64,000 nt of DNA from Lysobacter sp. ISL-50. Lineage in GTDB: Bacteria > Pseudomonadota > Gammaproteobacteria > Xanthomonadales > Xanthomonadaceae. How positions within the stretch are numbered: position 1 is the stretch's first letter; every line of letters begins with the position of its first letter. The position numbers and the translations under genes were made by a program. The notes under the pieces are model-generated. The model was not told where the DNA came from. It searched no databases and saw only the letters and a list, made by a program, of their open reading frames with translations. Of the stretch, positions 27,602 through 38,619 are shown piece after piece. The DNA lies in NCBI RefSeq assembly GCF_018612875.1, contig NZ_JAGGRI010000012.1, positions 1 to 64,000 of the forward strand, in the 5' to 3' direction.

Positions 27602-28258
27602 ATGCCGGGAGTCCCTCAAAACGCGGCAACGCAATGGTTCGGCCCGGCTTTCGACCGGCTGCATCCCTTGCTGCAAGCGCTGCACCGCAGCGGCGGCACC
27701 CTGGGCGGGGAGATCGCCATCTCCACCGGCGCCGGACTGGCCGGACGCATCGGGCGCCGGTTGGCGCGCAAGCGTGGCATTCCGGTGGATCGGCCGCGGC
27801 GCGGGTTCCGGGTCGATATCGTCCACGACGAACAGCGGATGCAGTGGCGCCGGCGTTTCGACGACGGCAGCGAACTGCTCTCGGTATTTCGTCCCGTGGG
27901 CCGTTACCCGGACGGGTATTGGCTGGAATCCACCGGCCCGGCGCGGATGATGCTCGGCGTCGATCTCGACGGCGGCGGTTGGCGCTGGCGCCTGCTCGGC
28001 GTCGATGTGCGCGGCATGGCGTTGCCGCTGTTTCTGTTTCCGCGCACCGACGCCTGCAAACGCATCGAACGCGATGAGCGCGGCGAAAGCGGCGAGCGTT
28101 ATCGCTTCGCTGTCGCGTTCTCATTGTTTCCCTTCGGCGAACTGCTGCGCTACGAAGGCGCGCTGCACGCCATCCCGGCCGTTTCGGCCTCATCGGCCGA
28201 TCCGGCCGGCGCAGCGGTGTTCGCTGCGCAAAGTTCCGCAGAACGAGTGACTACATGA
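27602..28258 (+). CDS. DUF4166 domain protein
   Basis: A 218-residue protein similar to the DUF4166 family of unknown function. Features include an N-terminal WFGPAFDRLHPLLQALH helix, a glycine-rich GGEIAISTGAGLAGRIGRRL stretch, and beta-rich QWRRRFDDG, GYWLESTGPARMMLGVDLD and FLFPRTDACKR segments. DUF4166 is often fused to SDR-like or epimerase domains, but here it stands alone. The ATG at 27602 has GGAGG 11 bases upstream; the nearer GTG is too close. It overlaps the nucleoside hydrolase gene by four bases, suggesting coupling. Confidence 0.75.
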   Translation: MPGVPQNAATQWFGPAFDRLHPLLQALHRSGGTLGGEIAISTGAGLAGRIGRRLARKRGIPVDRPRRGFRVDIVHDEQRMQWRRRFDDGSELLSVFRPVGRYPDGYWLESTGPARMMLGVDLDGGGWRWRLLGVDVRGMALPLFLFPRTDACKRIERDERGESGERYRFAVAFSLFPFGELLRYEGALHAIPAVSASSADPAGAAVFAAQSSAERVTT

Positions 28259-29196
28259 CCGACCGCATTCCCCTGCTTATCGACACCGACCCGGGCGTGG
28301 ACGACGCGCTCGCCTTGCTGATGGCGTTCAACGATCCGCGCCATGAGCTGGTCGGCCTGACCATCGCCGCCGGCAACGTCGGCCTGAAACACACCGTCGC
28401 CAACGCGCTGAAGCTGTGCGAAGTGGCCGGTGTCGATGTCCCGGTGTTCGCCGGCGCCGACGCGCCGCTGCTGCATCCTTCGCCCGACGCGGGTTATGTG
28501 CACGGCCAGGATGGTTTCGGCGATGTCGGTTATGAAGCCGCCAAGCGGAAAGTCGAAGCCGAGCACGCCGCGCTGGCGATCATCCGTCTTTCGCACGAAC
28601 ACGCCGGCAAACTGCTGCTGGTCGCGCTCGGGCCGCTGACCAATGTCGCGCTCGCGCTCAAGCTCGATCCCACCTTGCCGCAACGCATCGCGCGTCTGGT
28701 GGTGATGGGCGGCGCGGTGACCTGCCAGGGCAACATCACGCCGGCGGCGGAGTTCAACATCTATTTCGATCCCGAAGCCGCGCACATCGTGTTCGAAGCG
28801 TTCGAACACCTGGATCTGGCCGATTGGGAAGCGGTGGTCGCGCACGGCCTGCTTCACGATCGCGTCGTCGGTTGGTTCAAGACCGATTCCGCGCGCGGGC
28901 AATTCTACGAGCGCATTTCGGAGAAGACCCGGATGTGGTCGATCGACCGCCGCGGCGATCACTGGCATGCGGCCGACGCGTTGGCGATGGCGTTCGCGCT
29001 GGAACCCGAAGGTGCGCTGGACGTGCAGTCGCGGCCGGTGTCGATCGAGCTGGACGGCACTCACAGCCGCGGCGCGACGGTGGTCGATTGGCGTCGTCAG
29101 GAGGGCAAGCCGGATAAGGCGGCTATCTTGATGAAATACGATCAACAGCGCTTCGAAAATCTGATCCAAGCCGCCCTATCCGCGTCCCCCGCGTAG
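28255..29196 (+). CDS. Nucleoside hydrolase (IunH/URH1 family)
   Basis: Cleaves the N-glycosidic bond of nucleosides to base and ribose for salvage. The 313 residues match the family. The calcium-binding N-terminal DTDPGVDDALAL (residues about 10-21) is intact, followed by the VFAGADAPL loop, ALGPLTNVALAL, VVMGGA and EFNIYFDPEAAHIVF, whose Asn and Asp bind ribose and calcium. The late HWHAADALAMAFAL segment carries the last calcium-ligand Asp. Base preference cannot be read. It shares an overlap with the DUF4166 gene upstream. Confidence 0.93.
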   Translation: MTDRIPLLIDTDPGVDDALALLMAFNDPRHELVGLTIAAGNVGLKHTVANALKLCEVAGVDVPVFAGADAPLLHPSPDAGYVHGQDGFGDVGYEAAKRKVEAEHAALAIIRLSHEHAGKLLLVALGPLTNVALALKLDPTLPQRIARLVVMGGAVTCQGNITPAAEFNIYFDPEAAHIVFEAFEHLDLADWEAVVAHGLLHDRVVGWFKTDSARGQFYERISEKTRMWSIDRRGDHWHAADALAMAFALEPEGALDVQSRPVSIELDGTHSRGATVVDWRRQEGKPDKAAILMKYDQQRFENLIQAALSASPA

Positions 29197-29525
29197 GCAT
29201 TAGGCGGCCGCCGCCCCGATCCGAAGAACCCAGCCACTTCGCCAACCAGACAAGCCAAGAGCCCAAGCCGCCCAACCCCCGGGCGGCTTCACCTAGCCAT
29301 CAAACAAACCGACAGCTGTCAGGTGTTAGGACAGCGCCGAGGAGGCTGCCGCAGGAGCGAGTGCTCTCAATGAAGGGAGTTCCGCGCCCGCCCGCGCCCT
29401 CACCCCAACCCCTCTCCCGCAAGCGGGAGAGGGGCTCTAAAGGCGCTTCGGACGGTCCAGGCGGCTGCCAGCAGACCGGCCGGGCAAGGCCAGCAGCCTA
29501 ACCCCACCTCCCCCAAACCCCACAC
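29197..29525. repeat. Spacer with a family D palindrome
   Basis: No gene supported. CCTCACCCCAACCCCTCTCC and the core CTCCCGCAAGCGGGAG lie at 29395-29438, matching the composite repeat at 4585-4817. The rest is C-rich and featureless up to the rpmE2 promoter. Confidence 0.65.
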
Positions 29526-29555
29526 TTGCACCACCCCCCAACCCCCCGCTATACT
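29526..29555 (+). promoter_or_regulatory. Sigma-70 promoter of rpmE2
   Basis: TTGCAC (29526-29531) and TATACT (29550-29555) are separated by 18 bases, 36 bases upstream of the L31 start. The -10 stands out in a C-rich stretch. Confidence 0.65.
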
Positions 29556-29590
29556 GCCCGACTTTCCCGCACACCTTAAGGTTGAGTGCC

Positions 29591-29833
29591 ATGAAGGCAG
29601 GCATCCATCCCGAATACCGCAACGTCGTCTTTCAGGACGTCACCACCGACTTCCAGATCCTTACCCGTTCGACCCTGTCGAGCAAGGAAACGATCAAGGT
29701 CGATGGCGCTGAGTATCCGTTGATCAAAGTCGATATCTCTTCGGCTTCGCACCCGTTCTATACGGGCAAGCACAAGATCATGGACACCAGCGGCCGCGTC
29801 GATAAGTTCCGTAAGCGTTACGCGCAGAAGTAA
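29591..29833 (+). CDS. rpmE2: Type B 50S ribosomal protein L31
   Basis: An 80-residue ribosomal protein bridging the large-subunit central protuberance to the small subunit. It starts [14 protein letters not shown] and contains [21 protein letters not shown], typical of the zinc-independent type B paralogue. The CxxC zinc residues of type A L31 are absent. In many bacteria this form is induced under zinc limitation by Zur, but no Zur box was recognised here. The ATG at 29591 was preferred over one nine bases upstream for family length. Confidence 0.95.
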   Translation: MKAGIHPEYRNVVFQDVTTDFQILTRSTLSSKETIKVDGAEYPLIKVDISSASHPFYTGKHKIMDTSGRVDKFRKRYAQK

Positions 29834-29874
29834 TTCGCGTCGCCGAAGCAATTCGGAACACATCGCTGCACGCA

Positions 29875-29911
29875 TAACGGCTGCCCGCGAGGGCGGCCGT
29901 TTGCGTTTGCG
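29875..29911 (+). terminator. Terminator after rpmE2
   Basis: AACGGCTGCCC pairs with GGGCGGCCGTT around GCGA (one mismatched pair) and is followed by TGCGTTTGCG. Confidence 0.55.
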
Positions 29912-30461
29912 CGCTTTCCGGCGTTGCGTGGCTTAGCCCGGGCCTGTTCGTCGAGAGCGCTTGCCTCGATGCCGATCAAGCCGCGCCAGGCTGTCCGCGT
30001 CCATCCCGAATCACACGGGCCCGGCACCGCTTTGGCCCCGGCTCGCGCGCACCAATCTCCACTGGTCCGGTCGAAGCCAGCCGCCATGTTCGCGTGCGCA
30101 GCTTTCGGCTGAGCGCTTGTCGCGTCCCGCTGAGCGCCCTCACCGCCGCGATCCCGATCGCCGGCGATGAACAAAGCCGGCCATTTCGGCAACCCGCCCG
30201 CCGCAATCATCGCCGCCTCCGCGGCCGCCCCGGTTCCGGCCCCGTTCCAGCCCGAAACCGCGCGAATCCAGCCGCAATCCACTCCACCGCAACCCCGCCG
30301 CCGCCCACTGGCACGTCAGCCGCCACATCGCGGCAACCGGACGGTCAAATAATCGTCGTAAGCGCCCGGCCGCCTTGGATTCCCGCCCCGGGCGCGAAAC
30401 GCTGCGTGCCCCCGGTGACGCCGGCCCCAGCAAACTCCGAGCATTGGCTCTGAGAGCGTTG
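29912..30461. other. Long leader/gap upstream of gltA with no supportable gene
   Basis: About 550 bases between the rpmE2 terminator and the gltA promoter. It is rich in C and G and has several overlapping frames on both strands without ribosome sites or family features. No palindromic repeat family was found in it. Confidence 0.5.
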
Positions 30462-30470
30462 TGCGATAAT
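30462..30470 (+). promoter_or_regulatory. Extended -10 promoter candidate for gltA
   Basis: TGCGATAAT is an extended -10 (TGN followed by GATAAT). TTGGCT lies 15 bases further upstream, a short but possible -35 spacing. The gltA GTG follows about 80 bases downstream. Confidence 0.5.
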
Positions 30471-30551
30471 TCACTATCGCAACGTGCTTGCGACCCCCTG
30501 TTCCCCTCCTGCCGCGGCCACCCTCCGCGGCAGCAGACTGAGGAGTGTTTC

Positions 30552-31859
30552 GTGTCCGAAGATTCCAACAAAACCCGCCTCGATCAGGTCACCGTGACCG
30601 CCGGCGACAAGAACTTCGCCCTGCCGGTGCAGCACCCGGTGCTCGGCGCGCCCTGCGTCGATATCGCCAAGCTGCCGAAAGAAACCGGGATGTTCACCTA
30701 CGACCCGGGCTTCACCGCGACCGCCAGCTGCAAGTCGGCGATTACCTACATCGACGGCGACGAAGGCGTGCTGCTGTATCGCGGCTACCCGATCGAACAG
30801 CTGGCCGAGAACTCGAACTTCCTCGAAGTCGCCTATCTGCTGATGAACGGCGAACTGCCGTCGGCGACCGAGTTCAGCAAGTTCGAACACGAAGTCACGC
30901 ATCACACGATGATGCACGAGGCCTTCCGCACCTTCCTCTACGGCTTCCGTCACGACGCCCATCCGATGGCGATGTTGGTCGGCATGCTCGGTTCGATGGC
31001 GAGCTTCTATCACAACGAGTTGGACCTGGAAGATCCGGAGCAGCGCCGTCTGGCCGCGATCCGCCTGATCGCCAAGGTGCCGACCATCGCCGCCGCCTGC
31101 CACCGTTATTCGATCGGCTGGCCGATCCGTTATCCGAAGAACAGCCTGGACTACACCACGCGCTTCCTGCACATGCTGTTCGAAGTGCCGAGCGAGCCGT
31201 TGCAGCTGAGCCCGGTCGCCGCCAAGGCGATGGACCTGTTGTTCATCCTGCACGCCGATCACGAGCAGAACGCATCGACCTCGACCGTGCGTCTGGTCGG
31301 TTCGACCGGCGCCAACCCCTACGTCAGCGTCGCTTCCGGCGTCGCCGCGTTGTGGGGACCGGCGCACGGCGGCGCCAACGAAGCCGTGCTCAAGATGCTC
31401 AACGAGATCGGCCGTCCGGAGAACGTCAAGGCCGCGGTCGATAAGGCCAAGGACAAGGAATCGGGTTTCCGCCTGATGGGCTTCGGCCACCGCGTCTACA
31501 AGAACTACGACCCGCGCGCCGCGCTGGTGCGCAAGATGACCCACGACGTGCTCGGCGAACTCGGCGTCAACGATCCGCTGCTGGAAGTGGCGATGAAGCT
31601 GGAAGAAGCGGCGCTGAAGGACGATTACTTCGTCCAGCGCAAGCTCTACCCGAACGTCGATTTCTACTCGGGCATCATCTACAAGGCGCTGGGCATCCCG
31701 GTGGAAATGTTCACGGTGATGTTCGCCATCGCGCGCACTGCCGGCTGGGTGTCGCATTGGCTGGAACAGCAGAACGATCCGGAGAACAAGATCGGCCGTC
31801 CGCGCCAGATCTACACCGGTCACGGCGTGCGCGACTACGTGGCCGCCGACAAGCGCTGA
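30552..31859 (+). CDS. gltA: Type II citrate synthase
   Basis: Condenses acetyl-CoA and oxaloacetate to citrate, opening the TCA cycle. The GTG start follows AGGAGTGTTTC, an ideal ribosome site, giving 435 residues as in enterobacterial hexameric enzymes. Active-site elements are visible: [18 protein letters not shown] (catalytic His), [30 protein letters not shown] (second His) and [13 protein letters not shown] (Asp). An upstream in-frame extension to 30375 is not used. A strong terminator follows. Downstream products of the pca cluster in this window (acetyl-CoA, succinyl-CoA) enter the same cycle. Confidence 0.97.
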   Translation: MSEDSNKTRLDQVTVTAGDKNFALPVQHPVLGAPCVDIAKLPKETGMFTYDPGFTATASCKSAITYIDGDEGVLLYRGYPIEQLAENSNFLEVAYLLMNGELPSATEFSKFEHEVTHHTMMHEAFRTFLYGFRHDAHPMAMLVGMLGSMASFYHNELDLEDPEQRRLAAIRLIAKVPTIAAACHRYSIGWPIRYPKNSLDYTTRFLHMLFEVPSEPLQLSPVAAKAMDLLFILHADHEQNASTSTVRLVGSTGANPYVSVASGVAALWGPAHGGANEAVLKMLNEIGRPENVKAAVDKAKDKESGFRLMGFGHRVYKNYDPRAALVRKMTHDVLGELGVNDPLLEVAMKLEEAALKDDYFVQRKLYPNVDFYSGIIYKALGIPVEMFTVMFAIARTAGWVSHWLEQQNDPENKIGRPRQIYTGHGVRDYVAADKR

Positions 31860-31881
31860 GACGTTCGCACTCGCGATCAGT

Positions 31882-31914
31882 GAAAACGCCCCGTTCGCGG
31901 GGCGTTTTCTTTTG
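31882..31914 (+). terminator. Rho-independent terminator of gltA
   Basis: GAAAACGCCCCG and CGGGGCGTTTTC pair around a TT-type loop, followed by TTTT. A clean intrinsic terminator. Confidence 0.9.
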
Positions 31915-32003
31915 TGCGAAGGGCAGGTCGCGATTGGTTCGAAGTTGGGTTGCGCTGGCCGCTCAGCGCTGGCCGCGCATCGTGCGCGCGACCGCGGCAA
32001 CCG

Positions 32004-32657
32004 CTAGCCGCGTTCGAATTCGGAAATTTCCTCATCGGCGAGCAACTGGCGCAACTGGCTCGCGGTCGCGCGTCGCATCGGTTTCTCATCGACGTTCGAC
32101 AGCGGCGCCTGGCGCAATACGTCCAGCGGCAATACCGTCAGGTCGAAGGTCAGTTCCTCCGCGCTGAACACCCACACCGGAAAGTCTTCGCTGCGTTCGC
32201 GGTCCAGACGCAGGCGGCGATCGCGCGCTTCGGCCGGGATGCGGTGGTGTTCGAGGAACATCGGCACGGCTTCGGGATCGTCGCTGTACAGATGCAGCGC
32301 GACCGGGCTGCGCGCGTCGGCGGTGCCGTCGAGCACCGGGCCGATCAGGCGCGGCTCGAATTCGCGGAAGAACTCCAGCGCGCGCAGGGCCGCTTCGCGG
32401 CGCTGGCGCAGGCCGCCGAGATGTTCGCGTTGAAACAGGCGCTGGTATTCGCGCAACGCGTCTTCGATCTCGCGGTTACGCGGCAGCGAGGCGTCGTCGA
32501 AAATGCCGAGGCGTTCGGCGGCTTTCAGCTTGGCCTGGTGGTAGTCGCGGATCCCGCTTTCGGCGATCAGGCGGGCGGCTTCGTGGGCGAGGCGGTGACG
32601 GCGCTCGCGGATGCGGGTCTGCGCATGCTGATGTGCGTGCTGTCGGGCCTGGTGCAT
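32004..32657 (-). CDS. Conserved hypothetical protein, His/Arg-rich N-terminus
   Basis: A 217-residue soluble protein. A basic, His-rich helix (residues 1-30) is followed by DYHQAKLKAAERLGI and REIEDALREYQRLFQ helices. A beta/alpha part follows with RLIGPVLDGTADARSPVALHLYSDDPEAV and VFSAEELTFDLTVLPLDVLRQAPL. The middle resembles a nucleotidyltransferase-type core but without clear catalytic Asp pairs, so no function is assigned. It is convergent with gltA across the terminator and downstream of ponA on the same strand. Confidence 0.75.
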   Translation of the reverse strand: MHQARQHAHQHAQTRIRERRHRLAHEAARLIAESGIRDYHQAKLKAAERLGIFDDASLPRNREIEDALREYQRLFQREHLGGLRQRREAALRALEFFREFEPRLIGPVLDGTADARSPVALHLYSDDPEAVPMFLEHHRIPAEARDRRLRLDRERSEDFPVWVFSAEELTFDLTVLPLDVLRQAPLSNVDEKPMRRATASQLRQLLADEEISEFERG

Positions 32658-32881
32658 CTCGACCTCCGGGCTGGCACGGCACGGCGAGGGCTTTCGCCGC
32701 GGCCGGGTAAGCCGGCAGGCCCAAAACTAGCACGTTCGTCTATCACGGCAATGTCCAGGCCGGGACAGGGGGTTCAGGCGCCAGATAGGGCAAGGACGAG
32801 CGCCGGCGCCGGCGCGCGGGCAAGAAAAAGGCCGCATGCGCGGGGGCATGCGGCCTTCGTCGGTGGTGCGGCTGGTGGCGG

Positions 32882-35455
32882 TCAGAAGATGTCGAAGGAC
32901 TCTTCCGAGGGCGCGGCGTCTTCGTGGCCGTAGTCGGTGTAGGTCTGCATGCGCTCCAGATCCTCCGCCTTGACCCATTCCATCACGCCGCCGGCGCCGT
33001 CGGGAATCAGCGCGCCGTTGCCGGCCACCGAGACCTTGACCATGCCCTGCGGCGGCTCGTTGGGCTGGATCGGCTGATCCTTGAGCGCCACGCGCATGTA
33101 GTCGATCCAGATCGGCAGCGCGGCCTTGCCGCCATATTCGCGGTAACCCAGCGACTTGTAGTTGTCGCGGCCGACCCAGACCGTGGTGACGTAGGGGCCG
33201 CCGACGCCGGAGAACCAGGCGTCGCGGTGCTCGTTGGTCGAACCGGTCTTGCCGCCGACGTCTTCGCGGCCGAGTACCTTGGCCGCGGTGCCGGTGCCGC
33301 GTTTGACCACGTCGCGCAGCATCGAGATGATCTGGTAGGCGATGCGGTCGTCGATCGCGCGCGGGGCGACGTTCATGGCGGCGATTTCGGCCGGGGTGAG
33401 CGGCTTCTTCGCCGGTTCCGCCGGCTTCTTGTCCTTGTCCTTGCCGCTCTTGTCCTTGGGATCGGGCTTCTTGGCGTCGGCGCTGTCGGTGCCCGGCGCG
33501 GGGCCCAGGTCGAAGCCATCGACGACATTGTTGGCCGGCAACGCCGCCGAGGCGGTGGCGCCGCGGCCGACGCATTCGGAGCAGGCGGTGGCGGGCTTTT
33601 CCTTGAACACCACCGCGCCGGCGCGGTCCTTGACCTCGTCGATGAACCACGGGGTGATGCGGAAGCCGCCGTTGGCGAAGGTGGCGTAGCCGCGAGCCAC
33701 CGACAGCGGCGTCAGCGAGGCGGTGCCCAGCGACATCGACAGGTTCGGCGGCAGTTGCTCGACTTCGAAACCGAAGTGGCTGATGTACTTGCGCGCGAAG
33801 TCCACGCCGATCGCGTCGAGCAGGCGCACCGAGACCAGGTTGCGCGACTGCACCATCGCCTCGCGCACCCGCATCGGGCCGGCGAAGTTGCCGCTGTCGT
33901 TCTGCGGGCGCCACAGATGGCCGCGGCGATCCTTGAACACCACCGGCGCGTCGAGCACGATCGAGGCCGGGTTGTAGCCGCGTTCGAACGCGGCCGCGTA
34001 CACGAACGGCTTGAAGCTCGAACCCGGCTGGCGCCGCGCCTGGGTGGCGCGGTTGAACTTGGCGCCGGCGAAGCTGTAGCCGCCCGACAATGCGCGCAGG
34101 GCGCCGTTGCCGGGTTCCAGCGACACCAGCGCGGCCTGCGCCTGCGGCAGCTGATCCAGGCGGTAGCTGACCACCGGCGGTTCGCTAGGCGCGGCCGGGG
34201 CGGGGTCGCCGGGCTTGGCTTCGGCGGCCGCCTTGGCCGGGGTTTCCAGGCGCGCGATGCGGGTCACGTCGCCGCGCTTGAGCAGGCTGCCGGGACTGCG
34301 TCCGGCGTAGCCCTGCTTGTCGTCCAGGGTCAGCTCGGTGCCGTCGCCGAGGACCACGGTGGCTTGCGAGCCGCTGATCGACAGCACCACCGCCGGCAGC
34401 AGGTTGGCCTGCGCCGGAATGCCGCGCAGGCGCACGCGCGCGGCCGTGGCGTCTTCGCTCGGGGCGAGGTCGAAGTGTTGTTCGACGCCGTGCCAGCCGT
34501 GGCGGCGGTCGTACACCGCCAGGCCGTCGCGGATGGCCTTGTCGGCGGCGATCTGCAGGGGCGGGTCGATGGTGGTGGTGACGTGGTAGCCCTTGGTCAG
34601 CGCTTCGGCGCCGTAGCGGGCGACCATTTCCTGCCGCACCATTTCGGCCACGTACGGCGCGTAGACCTCGACCGGGCGCTCGTGCGGCGTGGCGTGCATC
34701 GGCACGGCCTTGGCCTGGGCGGCTTCGGCGGCGGTGATGAAGCGCTGCTCGGCCATGCGGTCGAGGATGTAATCGCGGCGCAGCTTGGCGCGCTCGGGAT
34801 TGCTCAGCGGGTTGCCGCTGGAGGGAAACTTCGGAATGCCGGCGAGCGAGGCCATCTCGTCGAGCGACAGCTCGCTCATCTTCTTGCCGTAGTAGAACTC
34901 CGCCGCCGCGCCCACGCCGTAGGCGCGGTTGCCGAAGAAGCTCTTGTTCAAGTACAGCTCGAAGATCTCGTCCTTGCTCAGCTCGCGCTCCATGCGCATG
35001 GCCAGCAGCATTTCGCCGAGCTTGCGCTTGTAGCTGTATTCCGAGCTCAGGAAGAACTGGCGCGCGACCTGCTGGGTGATGGTCGAGCCGCCCGGCACGC
35101 GCTTGTCGTCGGTGGTCGCCAGCAGCCAGATCGCGCGGCCGATGCCTTTGTAGTCGATGCCGTGGTGCTGGTAGAAGCGCGAGTCTTCGATCGCGATGAA
35201 CGCCTGCTTCTGGCGTTCGGGCACGTCTTCGATCGCGATCGGATAGCGCCGGGTCTCGCCGAACAGCGCCATCAGGCGGCCGTCGCGGGCGTAGACGTAC
35301 ATCGGTTCCTGCAGTTCCACCGTGCGCAGGGTTTCGACGTCGGGCAGTTTGGGGACGATCAGGTAGTACAGGGTGCCGAGCGCGATGGCGCCCAGCAGGG
35401 CCACGCCGATGAACGCGTAGAGCGCCCAGCGCAGCCAACGGCGAATACGGGACAT
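32882..35455 (-). CDS. ponA: Penicillin-binding protein 1A (bifunctional transglycosylase/transpeptidase)
   Basis: Class A PBP of 857 residues that polymerises and cross-links peptidoglycan. It has a single N-terminal membrane anchor (residues about 10-33), a GT51 domain with [21 protein letters not shown] (catalytic Glu), an OB-like insert, and a transpeptidase domain with GSSFKPF (SxxK), QSRN (SxN) and GGKTGSTNE (KTG). Long low-complexity Lys/Pro insert near residues 660-690. The ATG at 35455 begins [11 protein letters not shown]; the GC-rich extension to 35638 is rejected. It is divergent from pilM, an arrangement conserved in many gammaproteobacteria. A TATACT -10-like sequence lies about 37 bases upstream on the minus strand. 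Confidence 0.96.
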   Translation of the reverse strand: MSRIRRWLRWALYAFIGVALLGAIALGTLYYLIVPKLPDVETLRTVELQEPMYVYARDGRLMALFGETRRYPIAIEDVPERQKQAFIAIEDSRFYQHHGIDYKGIGRAIWLLATTDDKRVPGGSTITQQVARQFFLSSEYSYKRKLGEMLLAMRMERELSKDEIFELYLNKSFFGNRAYGVGAAAEFYYGKKMSELSLDEMASLAGIPKFPSSGNPLSNPERAKLRRDYILDRMAEQRFITAAEAAQAKAVPMHATPHERPVEVYAPYVAEMVRQEMVARYGAEALTKGYHVTTTIDPPLQIAADKAIRDGLAVYDRRHGWHGVEQHFDLAPSEDATAARVRLRGIPAQANLLPAVVLSISGSQATVVLGDGTELTLDDKQGYAGRSPGSLLKRGDVTRIARLETPAKAAAEAKPGDPAPAAPSEPPVVSYRLDQLPQAQAALVSLEPGNGALRALSGGYSFAGAKFNRATQARRQPGSSFKPFVYAAAFERGYNPASIVLDAPVVFKDRRGHLWRPQNDSGNFAGPMRVREAMVQSRNLVSVRLLDAIGVDFARKYISHFGFEVEQLPPNLSMSLGTASLTPLSVARGYATFANGGFRITPWFIDEVKDRAGAVVFKEKPATACSECVGRGATASAALPANNVVDGFDLGPAPGTDSADAKKPDPKDKSGKDKDKKPAEPAKKPLTPAEIAAMNVAPRAIDDRIAYQIISMLRDVVKRGTGTAAKVLGREDVGGKTGSTNEHRDAWFSGVGGPYVTTVWVGRDNYKSLGYREYGGKAALPIWIDYMRVALKDQPIQPNEPPQGMVKVSVAGNGALIPDGAGGVMEWVKAEDLERMQTYTDYGHEDAAPSEESFDIF

Positions 35456-35950
35456 CGAATCGGGTTCCGGAGTCGGTGGTCGTGACGGGCAAGTATAGAG
35501 GAGCGCGGATCGCGACCCCGATCCCGATTTGCATCGGTTTGGACGGGGCCTGTGCCGGGCCGGGTCGGTGACGGTCGGGTGAAGTCGGGCCGCGCCCAGG
35601 GCGGGAGCGGCGCCGGCGCCGCGCCGGGCCGGGCTCACCCAGGCTCACCGGTTTGCCATGGACCTTGCCGGACCTGTGAACGGCCGCGCATTGCCGCGTT
35701 AGGGTGGTCGCGCGAACTGTAGCGGCCGGCACGGATCGCGGCGGCGCGGCGATTGCAGGATCGGTGAACAGCGGCCTGGAGCGACATCCGGGCCCTGGCG
35801 AGCACGCCCCGTCTCGTGATTGCGATCGCATGTCGCTGGCTCATGGCGGATTCGTTGCATCTGGCACTTGACCTGTGGACTGACGGTGGTGGTCACGTGA
35901 CGCCAAGGGTCAAAAAAGCACGACTGGGTTGGCAAACCCAAAAGAAGTGG
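35456..35950. other. Divergent ponA-pilM spacer
   Basis: About 500 bases with no supportable gene. It should carry control elements for both genes. Only the pilM sigma-70 promoter (listed separately) and a -10-like TATACT for ponA on the minus strand were seen. No sigma-54 motif (GG-N10-GC) was found convincingly. Confidence 0.5.
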
Positions 35951-35979
35951 TTGCCAGCCTGTGAAAAGTCCGTTATCTA
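35951..35979 (+). promoter_or_regulatory. Sigma-70 promoter of the pilMNOPQ operon
   Basis: TTGCCA (35951-35956) and TATCTA (35974-35979) with a 17-base spacer, about 52 bases upstream of the pilM GTG. Confidence 0.7.
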
Positions 35980-35980
35980 A

Positions 35981-37089
<1,109 letters not shown>

Positions 37090-37090
<1 letters not shown>

Positions 37091-37911
37091 TGGCACGCAT
37101 CAACCTGCTCCCGTGGCGCGCCGAGCGCCGCAAAGCACGACAGAAGGAATTCGGCGCCATCCTCGCCTTGTCGGCCCTGGCCGCCGCGGCGCTGTCGGTG
37201 CTGATCGTTTTCTACTACAGCAGCGAAATCAGCGGCCAGCAGAACCGCAACACCTTCCTGGAAGGGCAGATCGCGGAAGTCGATAAGAAGCTGACCGAAA
37301 TCGAAGAACTCGACAAGAAGAAGGCCAAGCTGCTCGCGCGCAAGGAAGTGATCGAGAAGCTGCAGTCCAACCGCTCGCAGATGGTGCACCTGTTCGATTC
37401 GCTGGTGCGCACCATTCCCGACGGCGCGGTGCTGACCGCGATCAAGCAGGACGCCGAGACGCTGACCCTGGAAGGTCGCGCTCAGTCCAACGCCCGCGTC
37501 AGTAGCTACATGCGCAACCTCGAGGTCTCCGGCTGGATGAGCAAGCCGGACCTGACCATCATCGAGGCGAAGGATGGTGGTGGTAAGGGTCTGCCGTACG
37601 AGTTCAAGCTGACGGTGAAACTGGCCAACCCGAACGCGCCCAAGGACGAGGACGGCGACGGCATTCCGGACGCGCCGGTCGCGGCTCCGGTCGATGCGGC
37701 CGCCGCCGCTGCCGGCACCGCGCCCGCGGGCGGTACGGCTCCGGCCGGTTCCGCTCCGGCCGCCGCGCCTGCCGGTGCCGCCGCGCCGACGGCCAAGCCC
37801 GGTGCCGCACAGCCCGCCCCGGCCAAGCCCGCGCCCGAGGCCGCCAAGCCCGCCGCCACCCCGGCCAAGCCCGCGCCGGCCGCCCCGACCAAGACAGGAG
37901 CCGCGTCGTGA
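37090..37911 (+). CDS. pilN: Type IV pilus assembly protein PilN with extended Ala/Pro tail
   Basis: Bitopic inner-membrane protein of the PilMNOP alignment complex. The conserved INLLPWRAERRKARQKEF (residues 4-21) binds PilM, a membrane segment spans about 22-44, and a coiled coil (about 55-95) precedes the periplasmic ferredoxin-like core ending near 178. At 273 residues it is about 80 longer than usual: from residue 181 it adds a DEDGDGIPD stretch (186-194) and an Ala/Pro-rich tail. It overlaps pilO by four bases. The tail's role is unknown. Confidence 0.93.
37645..37671 (+). other. Calcium-loop-like DxDGDGxxD motif in the PilN tail
   Basis: Codons for D186-E-D188-G-D190-G-I-P-D194 give an Asp pattern like thrombospondin type 3 and dockerin/EF-type calcium loops. 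It sits where the periplasmic core ends and the Ala/Pro tail begins. Calcium binding is inferred. Confidence 0.5.
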
Positions 37912-38618
37912 GCAGAAAGGCTTCGATGAAGAACTTGGACTTCAACAACATCGGCGGTTGGCCGCGTCAGGCGCAGATCATCTTCTGCGCCGTCGTCGGC
38001 ATCGTGATCATCGGCCTGGCCTGGTGGCTGTTCGTCAGCGACAAGCGCACCGAGCTGGAAGGCCTGGAGCGCAAGGAAACCGAACTGCGCGGCACCTTCG
38101 AGACCAAGCAGGGCCGCGCCGCCAACCTGGAGCCGCTCAAGCAGCAGCTGACCCAGATGGAACAGCAACTGCAGCAGATGCTGCGCCAGCTGCCCAGCAA
38201 GACCGAGATGCCCGACCTGATCGTGGACATCTCCCAGACCGCGCTGGCCACCGGCATTTCCAACGAGCTGTTCCAGCCCGGCGCGGAAGTCCCGAAGGAG
38301 TTCTACGCCGAGAAGCCGATCGCGCTGCGCATGGTGGGCACCTACCACCAGTTCGGCGCCTTCGTCAGCGGCGTGGCTTCGCTGCCGCGCGTGGTCATCA
38401 TGACCATGCACGACATCTCGCTGAAGCCCAAGGGCAGCAACAACAAGGACGCGCTGGGCGGGATCACCCCGAACAGCCCCCTGGAGCTGGCCGGCACGGT
38501 CAAGACCTACCGCTATCTGGATGAAGACGAGATGGCTGCGCAGAACAAGCCGGCCGACGGCACGGCAGGCGCGAACGGCGCTCCGGCGCCGGCCGGCGAC
38601 AAGAAGGAGGGCACCTGA
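37908..38618 (+). CDS. pilO: Type IV pilus assembly protein PilO
   Basis: Bitopic inner-membrane partner of PilN, 236 residues. The N-terminal MKNLDFNNIGGWPRQAQ is followed by a membrane helix (about residues 24-44), a coiled coil rich in QQ pairs (about 65-105) and a periplasmic ferredoxin-like core including LRMVGTYHQFGAFVSGVASLPRV. The GTG at 37908 overlaps pilN; the ATG at 37926 is an equally reasonable start. It forms PilNO heterodimers that hold PilP. Confidence 0.94.
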   Translation: MSRKASMKNLDFNNIGGWPRQAQIIFCAVVGIVIIGLAWWLFVSDKRTELEGLERKETELRGTFETKQGRAANLEPLKQQLTQMEQQLQQMLRQLPSKTEMPDLIVDISQTALATGISNELFQPGAEVPKEFYAEKPIALRMVGTYHQFGAFVSGVASLPRVVIMTMHDISLKPKGSNNKDALGGITPNSPLELAGTVKTYRYLDEDEMAAQNKPADGTAGANGAPAPAGDKKEGT

Positions 38619-38619
38619 C

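Noticed and set aside
29591-29833. Zur-controlled leader of type B L31
   Set aside because: A Zur-type AT-rich palindrome was looked for between the promoter and the start and not found; the spacer is C-rich.
29818-30282. Minus-strand 154-codon ORF in the rpmE2-gltA spacer
   Set aside because: It lacks a ribosome site and family resemblance, overlaps the rpmE2 terminator, and has the composition of unselected GC-rich DNA.
30375-30551. N-terminal extension of gltA to an upstream ATG
   Set aside because: The GTG at 30552 has an AGGAG site and gives standard length. The extension is GC-rich and unlike citrate synthase.
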